Of a DNA stretch of 64,000 nucleotides, positions 1 to 10,855 are shown one piece after another. This stretch comes from Bradyrhizobium stylosanthis (GTDB lineage: Bacteria > Pseudomonadota > Alphaproteobacteria > Rhizobiales > Xanthobacteraceae). The notes under the pieces were generated by a model. That model was not told the origin of the DNA, made no database searches, and saw nothing but the letters and a program-made list of their open reading frames with translations. The stretch spans positions 118,150 through 182,149 of the forward strand of contig NZ_LVEM01000001.1 of assembly GCF_001641335.1 (NCBI RefSeq), read 5' to 3'. Made by a program: the position numbers and the translations under genes. Numbering within the stretch: position 1 is the stretch's first letter; each line of letters begins with the position of its first letter.

Positions 1-603
1 GTTGCCGAGCGACTTCAGCGATGGACCTGCGAGATAGAGCACGCCGGCAATCGCCGCAAACAGGACGGCGACGGCAAGCAGGTCCTTTGCCGATCGCTTG
101 ACGAGCGTAAGGCAGATGCTGGCGAGTGCGATGATGCAGCCGACCGGGATGGCGGCCGCGCGAACCATGCCGGACCAGCCGAGCGCCGGCGTCTCGACGA
201 AGGCCTGGTCTTCCACATAATCCAGTGCCGGATGCAGGATGATGGCGAGGAACAGCGCGACGCCGCCGGCTGCAAGCGTCGAGGCCCAGGCCTCCGCGCG
301 TGGCGACAGATATGAGGTGAAGAAGGTCAGGCGCATATGCGCCGAACGCTGCACGGCAATCGCGCTGCCGAGCATTGCCAGCCAGAGGAACAGGATCGAC
401 GCCAGTTCGTCCGACCAGATGATCGGCCGGTGGAAGATTCCGCGTGCGACGATGCCGGTGAACAGGATGACCACCTCGGCGACCACGGCGATCGCGGCCG
501 GGATCTCCACCAGCCAGCGCAGCGACTGCTCCAGCCAGCGTCCCCGCAACGCCTGCGCTTCGCCGAGCGTTGCGGTTTCGTGCATCCCGATCACTGCACT
601 CAT
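1..603 (-). CDS. TRAP transporter permease (DctQ-type N-terminal part), truncated by left edge
   Basis: I translated this open frame by hand because it runs off the window. It starts with ATG at 603, overlapping the stop of the binding-protein gene in an ATGA, and stays open for 201 codons. Four hydrophobic segments are visible, with the DctQ-like pattern of an RG-F then a WSDE element (IIWSDELASILF) after the first helix. DctQ proteins are the small membrane subunit of tripartite ATP-independent periplasmic importers. The frame is still open after the usual end of a DctQ protein (about 160-180 aa), so a DctQ-DctM fusion is possible; the rest lies outside the window. Substrate unknown, probably a carboxylate. 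Confidence 0.8.
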   Translation of the reverse strand, partial: MSAVIGMHETATLGEAQALRGRWLEQSLRWLVEIPAAIAVVAEVVILFTGIVARGIFHRPIIWSDELASILFLWLAMLGSAIAVQRSAHMRLTFFTSYLSPRAEAWASTLAAGGVALFLAIILHPALDYVEDQAFVETPALGWSGMVRAAAIPVGCIIALASICLTLVKRSAKDLLAVAVLFAAIAGVLYLAGPSLKSLGN

Positions 604-1622
604 GCCAGTGCTCCGGCCGCGGCCTCCAGGATCTTCCAATTGTCCTCGCCGAACTTGCCGCGCCATTCCTTGTAGAAGCCGGCGGCCGACAATTCCTTGC
701 GGAACGCCTCCTTGTCGGAGACCTCGAAAGTGATGCCCTTGGCGACCAACTGGTCCTTCAGCGTCAGATTGAGCTTTGCGGTATCCGCACGCTGCTCCAT
801 CGCGGCCTGGTCGAACTCTTTACGGACCAACGCCTGCAGATCGTCAGGCAGCGCCTTCACCGAGCGGCGGTTGCCGAGGATAAAGAAGGGATCCCAGATG
901 TGGTTGGTCTCGGAGATGTATTTCTGCACCTCGTAGATCTTGCCGGCCTCGATGGTGACGAGGCCGTTCTCCTGGCCGTCGACCAGATGGGTCTGCAACG
1001 CCGTGTACAATTCGTTGAAGTTGATCGAGGTCGGATTGGCGCCGAGCGACTTGAACAGCGAGGTGAAGATCGGCGACACCGGAACACGGATGCGGTAGCC
1101 GGCGAGGTCGGCGGGGGTCTTGATCGGTTTTGCGAACGACGAGATTTGCCGGAACGTGTTGTCGGCGGGTTTCGCCATCACCAGTGCGCCGGTCTTCTCG
1201 ATCTGGCTTGCGATCAGCTTGCCGAGATCGCCGTCCATTGCATGCCAGACCTGGCCGTAATCGGAGAAGGCAAAGCCGACATTGGCGATGCCGGCGACCG
1301 GCGCCACCGTCGACAGCACGGAGCCCGCGATGTTGAGGAAATCGACGCCGCCGCTGCGGATCTGGGTCAACAGATCGGTGTCCGAGCCGAGCTGCGAGGC
1401 TGGAAAGAACTTGATCTCCAGCCTGCCACCGCTCGCGTCCTTGATCCGCTTCACGGCCTGATCGAGGCGGGTGTTGATCGGCTGGCTCAGCGACTGGCCG
1501 GTGGCCAGCTTGTATTCGAATTCGGCCGCCTGCGCCGGCCTGGTGCGAATGGCAACCAATGGAACGGCGGCAGCCGCCACCATGAAGTTGCGGCGCGAAA
1601 TCCTGTGGCCCTTGCCCGACAT
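600..1622 (-). CDS. TRAP transporter substrate-binding protein, DctP family
   Basis: This 340-aa periplasmic protein delivers substrate to the TRAP permease encoded immediately downstream. The N-terminus has a twin-arginine signal (SRRNFMVAAAAVPL) ending near AQAA. The body shows DctP family features: a KLATGQSLSQP start, FPASQLGSD, and GYRIRVP, whose arginine normally makes a salt bridge to the ligand carboxylate. Length is normal for the family. It is divergent from a LysR-type regulator gene and translationally coupled to the permease by a 4-base overlap. The ligand cannot be told from sequence alone, though TRAP ligands are usually organic acids. Confidence 0.92.
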   Translation of the reverse strand: MSGKGHRISRRNFMVAAAAVPLVAIRTRPAQAAEFEYKLATGQSLSQPINTRLDQAVKRIKDASGGRLEIKFFPASQLGSDTDLLTQIRSGGVDFLNIAGSVLSTVAPVAGIANVGFAFSDYGQVWHAMDGDLGKLIASQIEKTGALVMAKPADNTFRQISSFAKPIKTPADLAGYRIRVPVSPIFTSLFKSLGANPTSINFNELYTALQTHLVDGQENGLVTIEAGKIYEVQKYISETNHIWDPFFILGNRRSVKALPDDLQALVRKEFDQAAMEQRADTAKLNLTLKDQLVAKGITFEVSDKEAFRKELSAAGFYKEWRGKFGEDNWKILEAAAGALA

Positions 1623-1878
1623 CGTTAGTCCTCCCTGATGGTTTGGTGCGGCGCCTTTGTCGGCGCACGTGCTCGTTGCCGCGCGCAGGCCTTGCTGCGC
1701 CGGTCGTCAAGATCGCTTGTCTGCTGAAAGGGCCTGGTCTTGCGTTCCTTCCCCCTGGACGGACCGGCGCTCTGCGCGGTCCTGTTTCCTCTATCGGTAC
1801 CCGTCTGTCGCGGGCTGCCTCGAGCCTGAAGCCTAGATCGCTGGCCATGGGCGACAATTGAATTATATTCGCCGTCAC

Positions 1879-1893
1879 TTTAGCTGGCCTAAA
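1879..1893. promoter_or_regulatory. candidate LysR-type operator
   Basis: The dyad TTTAG-CTGGC-CTAAA contains a T-N11-A core and lies 11 bases before the LysR start codon in the 281-bp region shared with the divergent TRAP genes. Its position would suit autorepression. This is inference from symmetry and position only. Confidence 0.3.
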
Positions 1894-1903
1894 AGGTTTC
1901 CTG

Positions 1904-2809
1904 ATGCAGATCCCCTTCCGCGCCATCATCGTCTTCCACGCGGTGGCGCGCGCGGGCAGCATTTCCCGCGCGGCGGATGAATTGCGGGTGACACCTTCGG
2001 CCGTCAGCCAGCAGATCCAGGCGCTGGAGCTGCATCTCGGCACCGCGCTGACCTCGCGGGTCGGGCGCAACATCACGCTGACCGAGGCCGGCGAGCGCTA
2101 TTTCGAGATGATCAGCCGCGAGATCGAGCACGTCGCCGACGTGACGCAACATGTCCGCGGCATCCGCTCGGCGACCACATTGACGGTGCGCGCGGCGCCG
2201 AGCGTGTCGAGCAAATGGCTGCTGCCGCGGCTTGCCGGCTTCGTCAACGCCAATCCGGACATCGAATTGCGGCTCGACGGCACAAATGAGCCGACAGATT
2301 TCCGCAAGGAGAACGTGGACCTCGAGATTCGCCATGGTGAGGGTAGCTGGCCCGGTCTGTTCGTCGAAAGCCTTGGCAAGGAGCGCTTTTTTCCGCTGTG
2401 CGCACCATCATCCTTTGCCGCGGGCAGCCTTTCCGCCGCAGACCTGCTCAAGCACCGGCTGATCCATTCGGTGAAGTCGCAGATGCAGTGGCCGCGCTGG
2501 TTCGCGGAGGCCGGCCTCGAGCCGGTGGAACGCTGGAAGCGCGTGCTGTTCGACCGCAGCCACATGGCGATCGACGCGGCCGTCGACGGCCTCGGCATCG
2601 GGCTGGACAGCGAGCTGTTGGCCTGGCGCGAATTGCGCGACGGCCGCCTGGTTTGCCCCGTGAAGAACCCTCCGGAGGTCACGCTGACGACGCAATGGAT
2701 CGTCTGTCCGCACGGCCATCTGCGTCACCGCAAGACCCGCACCTTCCTCGATTGGCTGCGAGGGGAGCGCGACGCCTGGAGCGCTCAGCACACCGCGCAG
2801 ATTGTTTAG
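1904..2809 (+). CDS. LysR family transcriptional regulator (GcvA-like)
   Basis: This 301-aa protein has the LysR N-terminal winged helix-turn-helix at about residues 5-64 (ISRAADELRVTPSAVSQQIQ) and a substrate-binding effector domain beginning near residue 90. The motif SSKWLLPRLAGF and the overall pattern match the GcvA/AmpR subgroup. It is divergent from the TRAP importer, so it probably controls that importer and perhaps the SAF-domain dehydrogenase downstream. The ATG at 1904 is the natural start, since the helix-turn-helix begins within a few residues. The effector is unknown, plausibly the TRAP substrate or a product of it. Confidence 0.92.
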   Translation: MQIPFRAIIVFHAVARAGSISRAADELRVTPSAVSQQIQALELHLGTALTSRVGRNITLTEAGERYFEMISREIEHVADVTQHVRGIRSATTLTVRAAPSVSSKWLLPRLAGFVNANPDIELRLDGTNEPTDFRKENVDLEIRHGEGSWPGLFVESLGKERFFPLCAPSSFAAGSLSAADLLKHRLIHSVKSQMQWPRWFAEAGLEPVERWKRVLFDRSHMAIDAAVDGLGIGLDSELLAWRELRDGRLVCPVKNPPEVTLTTQWIVCPHGHLRHRKTRTFLDWLRGERDAWSAQHTAQIV

Positions 2810-2947
2810 CGCGCCTACATCGTCGCGACAGATAATCTGAATTGCCCTCGGATTCGCCGCTGCCTAACGTTTCCGAACAAGGCGCGCGCGGCCGCTTGTC
2901 GCGGCTGCAACAGCGCCGTCACCCGAGGAACGTTTAAGGAAATCCAG

Positions 2948-4303
2948 ATGAATCTCCATCGCATGCTGCTGGAGCGCAAGGCGGCCGGCAAGCCTGTTAC
3001 CATTGGCCTGATCGGAGCCGGAAAGTTCGGCCTGATGTTCCTGTCGCAGGTGCGCCAGACCGACGGCATGCATCTCGTCGGCGTCGCCGACCTGAACACC
3101 GCCCGTGCCCGCGCGCAGCTCAAGCTCGGCTGCTGGCCGGAAGAGCAATATGCGGCGACCACGATCGACGAGGCGCTCAGGCATGGGCGCACCGTCGTCA
3201 CCGACAATGCCGACGCGCTGATCACCCATCCCGCCATCGAGGTCATCATCGAGGCGACTGGCGATCCCGGCGCCGGCATCCGTTTCGCGATGAAGGCGAT
3301 CGAGAACGGCAAGCACATCGTGATGGTCAATGTCGAGGCGGATGCGGTCGCAGGTCCGATCCTGGCGCGCAAGGCGAAGCAGGCCGGCGTCGTCTATTCG
3401 CTCGCCTGGGGCGACCAGCCGGCGCTGATCGCCGATCACGTCGACTGGGCCCGCGCCGCCGGCTTCAAGGTCGTCGCCGCCGGCAAGGGCACGCGCTATC
3501 ACCCGACCTATCACCAGTCGACGCCGGATACGGTCTGGGACATCCTCGACAAATACATGAAGATTAAGGATCGCAACTCGATCAACCCGAAGATGTTCAA
3601 TTCCTTCGTCGACGGCACCAAGTCGGGTATCGAGATGACCGCGGTCTGCAACGCGACCGGGCTGCATGCGCAAAGCGAGGGCCTGTCGTTCCCGCCCGCG
3701 ACCCGCTTCGAGCACGCCGAGATCTGCAAGCCGAAATCCGATGGCGGCATGCTGGAGAAATCAGGCGTCACCGAGGTGACTTCGTCAGTCTATCGCGACG
3801 GCAGCGACGTGCCGCAGAGCCTCGTGATGGGCACTTATGTCGTGTTCGAGACCGACAGCGCCTATTCGGAGGAATGCTTTCGCGAATACAGCATGCTGCC
3901 GGACAAGACCGGCAAATACGCCTCGCTCTATCGTCCGATCCACATGATCGGGCTCGAGCTCGGCATCTCCGTTGCGTCGGCGGCGCTGCGCAAGGAGCCG
4001 ACCGGTGCGCCGATCGTGTTCAATTCGGACGTGGTCGCGACCGCCAAGCGCAAGCTCAAGGCCGGTGAGATGCTCGACGGCGAAGGAGGGTTCTGCGTCT
4101 GGGGCAAGCAGACCCCGGCCGATGCTTCGCTGAAGCAGGGCTATCTGCCGCTCGGCCTCGCTCACCAGGTCAAGCTCAAGACCGACATCGCGGAAGGCCA
4201 GCGGTTGAGATGGGAGGACGTGGAGTACGATCCCGACAGTCTCGCCGTGCGGGTGCGCCGCGAGATGGAAGCGGCTTTCCGGCAGCCAAACGTTGCTGCC
4301 TGA
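2948..4303 (+). CDS. NAD(P)-dependent oxidoreductase with C-terminal SAF domain (homoserine dehydrogenase-like)
   Basis: This 451-aa protein has an N-terminal Rossmann fold with the glycine signature GLIGAGKFG near residue 20. A catalytic domain like the predicted homoserine dehydrogenases of COG4091 follows, then a C-terminal SAF-type segment (LPLGLAHQVKLKTDIAEGQ, about residues 395-415). SAF domains occur in sugar-acid dehydratases and in antifreeze/sialic acid proteins, so the enzyme more likely acts on a hydroxy acid or sugar acid than on homoserine. It lies 138 bp after the LysR gene, close to the TRAP importer, which suggests it uses the imported compound. A purine-rich stretch, aaggaaatccag, precedes the ATG. 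The exact reaction is not known to me. Confidence 0.82.
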   Translation: MNLHRMLLERKAAGKPVTIGLIGAGKFGLMFLSQVRQTDGMHLVGVADLNTARARAQLKLGCWPEEQYAATTIDEALRHGRTVVTDNADALITHPAIEVIIEATGDPGAGIRFAMKAIENGKHIVMVNVEADAVAGPILARKAKQAGVVYSLAWGDQPALIADHVDWARAAGFKVVAAGKGTRYHPTYHQSTPDTVWDILDKYMKIKDRNSINPKMFNSFVDGTKSGIEMTAVCNATGLHAQSEGLSFPPATRFEHAEICKPKSDGGMLEKSGVTEVTSSVYRDGSDVPQSLVMGTYVVFETDSAYSEECFREYSMLPDKTGKYASLYRPIHMIGLELGISVASAALRKEPTGAPIVFNSDVVATAKRKLKAGEMLDGEGGFCVWGKQTPADASLKQGYLPLGLAHQVKLKTDIAEGQRLRWEDVEYDPDSLAVRVRREMEAAFRQPNVAA

Positions 4304-4329
4304 TTGACCCTCGTAAGAAGCGGCTGAAG

Positions 4330-5295
4330 CTAGCGCAGCTTCAACCGCTCTGCCGGCACCGTCATGGCCGCAACGCCGGCCATGACCAGCAGCAGGCCGA
4401 GGGCGAGGTTCGACGGCACGCTCTCGCCGAGCAGCAGCACGGACAGCCCGACGCCGATGGGAATGCGCAGATAGCCCTGCGCGTTCGTGGTCAGCGTGCC
4501 GAGGCGGCCGAGGCAGACGTAGAACAGCATCAATCCCAGCGCGCTCGAGACGATGCCCATGACGATGGTGGCGACGATCGCCGTCGGTGTGGGGTGCAGC
4601 GTCCAGGGCTGGTCGATGATCAGCGAGGGCGGCAGCAGCACGAGGCCGCCGAACAGCAGCGAGCCCGTCGCCACCACCATCGGGTCGTATTCGGAGAGCC
4701 GCAAGCCGAAGATCGTCGCGCAGGCGAAAGAGATGGTGGCGAGCAGGATCGCGAGCTCCGCCACGATCTCGCTGCCGAAGCCGCGCAGCGCATCGAGGCC
4801 GACGATGGCGACGGTGCCGGCAAGGCCGAGGATCGCGCCTGCGAGCTTCAGCAGCGTCGCCGGCTCATGCCGCGTGATCAGCGAGGTGATCAGGAAGGCG
4901 AAGATCGGCGTCGTCGAGGCAAGCACCACCGTGTTCGACGCGGGGACATAGAGCTGCGCCCAGGTGATGATCAGGAACGGGAAGGTCGAGTTGATCAGCT
5001 GCTGGACTGCGAACAGCTTCCAGGCCTCCACGTCGGTCGGCAGCTTGACCCCGCGCACCCAGAGGATGGCGAACAGGAAGGCGGCGGCGATCAGCGAGCG
5101 CGCCGAGATGAAGGTCACAGGCGGGATCGTGTCCAGCGCGAGCTTGGCCAGCGGATAGGTCGAGCTCCAGCAGCAGGCCAGCGCAAACAGCAGCGCATAG
5201 TCGCGCCAGTTGCGCGCGCCGGTGGCGGGCATGGACGGCAGCGACGACGATACGGAGGCCGCTGCGCGGCCCCTCGGCGATGTGCTCTGCGGCAC
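4330..5295 (-). CDS. DMT superfamily transporter with two EamA domains
   Basis: This 321-aa inner membrane protein has about ten hydrophobic helices arranged as two EamA repeats, the usual pattern of the drug/metabolite transporter superfamily. The first repeat opens with LLFALACCWSSTYPLAKLAL. The second ends with a helix typical of family members (LGESVPSNLALGLLLVMAG). Members export amino acids, metabolites or toxic compounds; the substrate here is unknown. The longest frame starts at a GTG at 5295, but an ATG at 5232 just before the first helix is an equally good start. It converges on the SAF-dehydrogenase gene and follows the thioesterase gene on the same strand. Confidence 0.88.
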   Translation of the reverse strand: MPQSTSPRGRAAASVSSSLPSMPATGARNWRDYALLFALACCWSSTYPLAKLALDTIPPVTFISARSLIAAAFLFAILWVRGVKLPTDVEAWKLFAVQQLINSTFPFLIITWAQLYVPASNTVVLASTTPIFAFLITSLITRHEPATLLKLAGAILGLAGTVAIVGLDALRGFGSEIVAELAILLATISFACATIFGLRLSEYDPMVVATGSLLFGGLVLLPPSLIIDQPWTLHPTPTAIVATIVMGIVSSALGLMLFYVCLGRLGTLTTNAQGYLRIPIGVGLSVLLLGESVPSNLALGLLLVMAGVAAMTVPAERLKLR

Positions 5296-5370
5296 CTTGT
5301 TCCTGCTCCCCGGCGCAACAGCGCTTGCTGCAACTGTGGGCGAGGGGCTGCGAAAAGGGAAGGCGTCGAG

Positions 5371-5850
5371 CTATGCGTTTGGCTGGGGCTGCGGCTTCCG
5401 CTTCATCCGCTTGATCGTGCCGGAAAAGGTGAGCAGCAGCCGCTCGCCGGACTTCATCTGGCCGCGCAGGAAGATCAGCGAGCCGCCGGCCCGGCTCACC
5501 TCGCCGGTGCATTCGATCAGCTCGCCCTCGCGTGCCGCGTCGAGGAATTCGCAGGAGAAATTGGTCGTCACCGCCCGGCTGTCCAGGACATGGGTGGCGA
5601 TCGCAAACAGGGAATAGTCGGCGAAGGCCATGTAGCAGCCGCCATGGACGTTCCCGGAGCCGTTGAGGTGCTTCTTCTCGACCCGGAAGGCGCTGCGGAC
5701 GCTGCCGTCGGCCTCGATCCGGTGCCAGAAGGGGCCGACATGGGACTCAAAACTGTCGCGAATCCAGGTCCGCCAGCCCTCAAATTCGCCCTCGGTGGCG
5801 ACATGGAGGTCGGGGCGGCGCGGCGGGGGCGATTTGGTCAATTCGTGCAA
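5371..5850 (-). CDS. PaaI family thioesterase (hotdog fold)
   Basis: This protein of about 159 aa is a hotdog-fold acyl-CoA thioesterase. The family signature is visible in LNGSGNVHGGCYMAFADYSLF, whose HGG-x(n)-D segment surrounds the active site in PaaI and YbgC type enzymes. The beta strands after it (AVTTNFSCEFL and GELIECTGEV) also fit. The longest frame starts with a TTG at 5850, so the true start may lie further in, for example the GTG at 5799. The thioester substrate is unknown. It is upstream of the EamA transporter on the same strand with a 75-bp gap and is divergent from purL. Confidence 0.85.
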   Translation of the reverse strand: MHELTKSPPPRRPDLHVATEGEFEGWRTWIRDSFESHVGPFWHRIEADGSVRSAFRVEKKHLNGSGNVHGGCYMAFADYSLFAIATHVLDSRAVTTNFSCEFLDAAREGELIECTGEVSRAGGSLIFLRGQMKSGERLLLTFSGTIKRMKRKPQPQPNA

Positions 5851-6034
5851 AGAAATGGGCCTTCAATTACGGGTCTTTAGCCCTTAAATCCGATCCGTCA
5901 GCGCCTTGCAATTCCCGTTCCCGCCGCCCCGCCTTGCAAAACGTGGGACAGCGGGAAAATGCATCACAAAGGGCTTTTCGTCGGCCCTCGATGTTCCTAA
6001 GAACGGCCAAACCGCCGCCGAAAGCCCCGAATCC

Positions 6035-8245
<2,211 letters not shown>

Positions 8246-8269
8246 GGGGCCGCCTCACTCTCGGTCTGG

Positions 8270-8345
8270 TAGCCCGGATGAGCGAAGCGACATCCGGGAC
8301 CTTGCTGGCACTGTGTCCCGGATATCGCTGCGCTCATCCGGGCTA
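8270..8345. repeat. intergenic palindromic repeat, family A
   Basis: This is a 76-base imperfect inverted repeat with outer arms TAGCCCGGATGAGCGAAGCG and CGCTGCGCTCATCCGGGCTA, filling the gap between the convergent purL and acyltransferase genes. A partial copy of the same unit is found at 37483-37508. Confidence 0.85.
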
Positions 8346-8358
8346 CGGGTGCGGCGCC

Positions 8359-9543
8359 TCACAACACGTGCGACGCACCCGGTATCTTCCGTAACGCCGC
8401 CGTCAGGCCCCAGCTCAGGATCACCGTGAGCACGAAGCCGATCGCGGCCTTTGCGATCGCGGGCCACGCATAATCGTACAGTGCGTACTGGATCCATAGC
8501 GCGATCGGATAGTGCACCAGGAAGATGCCGTAGGCGTCGGCCTGCATGCGGTCGAGCAGGTTCGGTCCCGGCGATTTCGAATGCAGGAAGAAGGCCAGGA
8601 TCGCGAGCAGGATCGAGGCCGAGAACAGCACGAAGAACGTGCCGTAGAACACATGATACCATGACGGCAGGTGATCGGGATTACCGAGGATCTCGCGCTT
8701 GATGTAGATCATGCACCACATCAGGCAGTAGGGGATCAGCGTGATGATCACCCACTGCCAGCGGCTCTTCGGCAACTGTCCCTCGGCGCCGAGGATGCCG
8801 CGATCGAAATTCGCGGCACCGACGCTGGCGCCAATGAAGAAATAGGCGAAATAGAGCAGGATCCGGCTCGCCTGCACCGAGAACGGCCCGAACTCGAACC
8901 ATTTGTTGGTGCCGAAATAGACCAGCGGCGGCAGGTAGACGATGACGCTCACGGCGACGAGCATCAGCCAGAACACCGTAGGCTGCGCGAATCCAAGCAG
9001 CGAGATGCGGTTACCGGGATCGACCAGATGCGCCGAGACCCGGTAGAGCAGGCTCGCGGTCAGGTCGAACGCCAGCAGCACCCAGACGAACCAGATCGGG
9101 CCGCTCGGCCAAGGGCCGACGGTGACGGTCTTCCACCAGAATGACGCGAAGCTCAGCCCGGGATCGTGCCGCAGCGCGATCGCGTAATAGGCGATGGGAA
9201 TGACGGTGAGCGCAGCGATCGCGAACGGCAGGCCGAGCCGCAACAGACGGTCGCGCAGGAAGACCGACGGCGCCTTGCGCGCAATGCCCGGCCAGGTGAA
9301 TAGCCCCGACAGGAAGAAGAACATCGCCATGAAGAAGCTGTCGGTCGCGAGCACGATCACGTCGAAGCCCGCCCAGGAGGCGGGATCGGTGTGACCGAAA
9401 TGGGTGTAGGGAATGACGGCGTGATGCAGCAGCACCACCAGCGTGAGAAAGGTGCGGGCGCGATCGAGCGACAGATTGCGCGCCTTGGCCTTCGGTGCGG
9501 TGTGCGGCTCTGCGCCGATCGCCGCTGTATGTGATATCGTCAT
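8359..9543 (-). CDS. acyltransferase family 3 membrane protein
   Basis: This 394-aa polytopic membrane protein (about ten helices) belongs to the acyltransferase 3 family (OafA/OpgC type), which transfers acyl groups to sugars of glucans, lipopolysaccharides or Nod-like factors. The first helix carries the family pattern RARTFLTLVVLLHHAVIPY with the conserved double histidine, followed by FFFLSGLFTWPG. The frame is open to 9618, but the ATG at 9543 gives a normal N-terminus. It is convergent with purL and divergent from the DUF1328 gene. The acceptor is unknown; nothing adjacent suggests a polysaccharide locus. Confidence 0.85.
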   Translation of the reverse strand: MTISHTAAIGAEPHTAPKAKARNLSLDRARTFLTLVVLLHHAVIPYTHFGHTDPASWAGFDVIVLATDSFFMAMFFFLSGLFTWPGIARKAPSVFLRDRLLRLGLPFAIAALTVIPIAYYAIALRHDPGLSFASFWWKTVTVGPWPSGPIWFVWVLLAFDLTASLLYRVSAHLVDPGNRISLLGFAQPTVFWLMLVAVSVIVYLPPLVYFGTNKWFEFGPFSVQASRILLYFAYFFIGASVGAANFDRGILGAEGQLPKSRWQWVIITLIPYCLMWCMIYIKREILGNPDHLPSWYHVFYGTFFVLFSASILLAILAFFLHSKSPGPNLLDRMQADAYGIFLVHYPIALWIQYALYDYAWPAIAKAAIGFVLTVILSWGLTAALRKIPGASHVL

Positions 9544-9585
9544 CGTAACGCCCCGCGCTCCTGCCCCCGCCGGACTCTGCCGCCG

Positions 9586-9665
9586 GGAACCGGATTCAGC
9601 AAGGGTCGTTTCAATCATCCAACAGTTGCAACTCCCGTTTGGAACCAGTTCCGCGCATCGCAGTT
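9586..9665 (+). promoter_or_regulatory. two candidate EcfG-type promoters upstream of the DUF1328 gene
   Basis: GGAAC (9586-9590), 16 bases and CGTT (9607-9610) match the alphaproteobacterial EcfG (general stress response) consensus. A second element, GGAAC (9641-9645), 16 bases and AGTT (9662-9665), lies closer to the gene. Either would transcribe the small membrane protein starting at 9724. The matches are read directly; their use by EcfG is inference. Confidence 0.5.
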
Positions 9666-9723
9666 AGCGTTCGCGAAATGGGCGTGAGGGCCGCAAGACG
9701 CGGTATCCAGTGCGGAGTTGGCG

Positions 9724-9897
9724 ATGACGATCCTGAAATGGGCACTGATCTTTTTATTGATCTCGATCGTGGCCGGCGTGCTCGGTTTCACGGGTCTCTC
9801 GGCCGCCTCCGCCGACATTGCCCGCTTCCTGTTCTACGTCTTCGTCGCGATCTTCCTGGTGCTGCTGATACTGGGGCTCACGATATTCAGAGCGTAG
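9724..9897 (+). CDS. DUF1328 family small membrane protein
   Basis: This 57-aa inner membrane peptide, below the length of most gene callers, has two hydrophobic helices separated by a [14 protein letters not shown] loop, the hallmark of the DUF1328 (YtjA) family. The N-terminus [15 protein letters not shown] and the helix [15 protein letters not shown] are typical. Function is unknown, but family members in alphaproteobacteria are commonly stress-induced. Two GGAAC-type promoter matches lie upstream, which agrees with that. It is followed by a palindromic repeat and a convergent DUF427 gene. Confidence 0.85.
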   Translation: MTILKWALIFLLISIVAGVLGFTGLSAASADIARFLFYVFVAIFLVLLILGLTIFRA

Positions 9898-9922
9898 CGG
9901 GGCTGCGCGCCACGCACTCAGT

Positions 9923-10014
9923 CGTCATGCCCGGGCTTGTCCCGGGCATCTACGTCCTTCTGTATTCGCGATTGCCCAAGAACGTGGATGGCCGGGACAA
10001 GCCCGGCCATGACG
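9923..10014. repeat. intergenic palindromic repeat, family B
   Basis: This imperfect inverted repeat of about 92 bases has outer ends CGTCATGCCCGGGCTTGTCC and GGACAAGCCCGGCCATGACG. It lies between the convergent DUF1328 and DUF427 genes and could fold into a long hairpin in either transcript. Confidence 0.85.
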
Positions 10015-10032
10015 CAGACGCTCGCAGGGGGG

Positions 10033-10392
10033 CTACCCCACTTCCTCGATCTTCACCTTGTCCGGATAAAAGGCGAGGTGGCCGGAAATCTCGGTCATGG
10101 CGGGGAAGGGCGTCTCGTAGGTCCAGATCGCATTGTCGAGCGTCTTGCCGTCGGCCTTGACGCTGTAATAGCTCGCGTCCCCCTTGTAGGGGCAATGGGT
10201 GACGCGGTTGGTGCGCTCCAGGAGCGCCATGTTGGCGTCTTCCCGCGGCACATATTGCACCGCCGGATATCTGGCCTCCTTGAGGGTCAGTGCCTTGCTG
10301 GTCTCGGCGATCACGATGTCGCCAGCCGTGACGCGGACGCGCCGGGGGTTTTGGGTGATGGTGATGGGGTGGTCCGGCCCTGGAAGCTTCAT
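10033..10392 (-). CDS. DUF427 domain-containing protein
   Basis: This 119-aa soluble protein matches the DUF427 family over its whole length. The features seen are VRVTAGDIVIAET near the N-terminus, a PAVQYVPREDANMALLE segment, and the TYETPFPAMTEISGHLAFYPDKV block at the C-terminus. Family members form a small beta-barrel and have no established biochemical role. It is convergent with the DUF1328 gene, with a palindromic repeat between them. The ATG at 10392 is the only good start. Confidence 0.88.
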   Translation of the reverse strand: MKLPGPDHPITITQNPRRVRVTAGDIVIAETSKALTLKEARYPAVQYVPREDANMALLERTNRVTHCPYKGDASYYSVKADGKTLDNAIWTYETPFPAMTEISGHLAFYPDKVKIEEVG

Positions 10393-10592
10393 GATTCACG
10401 CCTTTTCTATCATTCTGCCGCGCGCGGCACTTTGTCGTGCCTTTATCCCGATGCGACCAGGGATATAGTGCCGGAAAGCGTGACGTAGAAGGCCGTTCAC
10501 GCTAAGTTTGGCCGAGCCGGTCCCGGGGACCCCGGCGAGCGATTCGACGACGAGGCTGCTGCATTGCAGCCGACATAAGGAGCTAGACCCGA

Positions 10593-10829
10593 ATGCCCAT
10601 GGACGCCCACGATATCGAGGCGATGATCAAGGCAGCGATCCCCGATGCCGAGGTGACCATCCGTGACCTCGCCGGCGATGGCGACCATTATGCCGCGACC
10701 GTGATCTCGGAATCCTTCCGCGGCAAGTCCCGCGTCCAGCAGCACCAGATCGTCTATCGGTCCCTGCAAGGCCAGATGGGCGGCGTGCTGCACGCGCTGG
10801 CGCTGCAAACCGGCGTACCCGGCACCTGA
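10593..10829 (+). CDS. BolA family protein, partner of monothiol glutaredoxin
   Basis: This 78-aa protein is a BolA-like protein of the short BolA2/YrbA type. The motifs are IKAAIPDAEVTIRDLAGDGDHYAATV, which includes the conserved D-G-DH-Y segment with a metal-binding histidine, and KSRVQQHQIVYRSLQG. BolA proteins form [2Fe-2S]-bridged heterodimers with CGFS glutaredoxins and take part in iron sensing or Fe-S trafficking. A CGFS glutaredoxin gene lies about 4 kb downstream. An AAGGAG ribosome site at 10577 favours the ATG at 10593. Confidence 0.92.
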   Translation: MPMDAHDIEAMIKAAIPDAEVTIRDLAGDGDHYAATVISESFRGKSRVQQHQIVYRSLQGQMGGVLHALALQTGVPGT

Positions 10830-10855
10830 CCTGACCAGCGCGACGGGAGGCGATG

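Noticed and set aside
4210..5880. 556-codon open frame opposite the EamA and thioesterase genes
   Set aside because: It overlaps two recognised genes and consists of charged low-complexity sequence.
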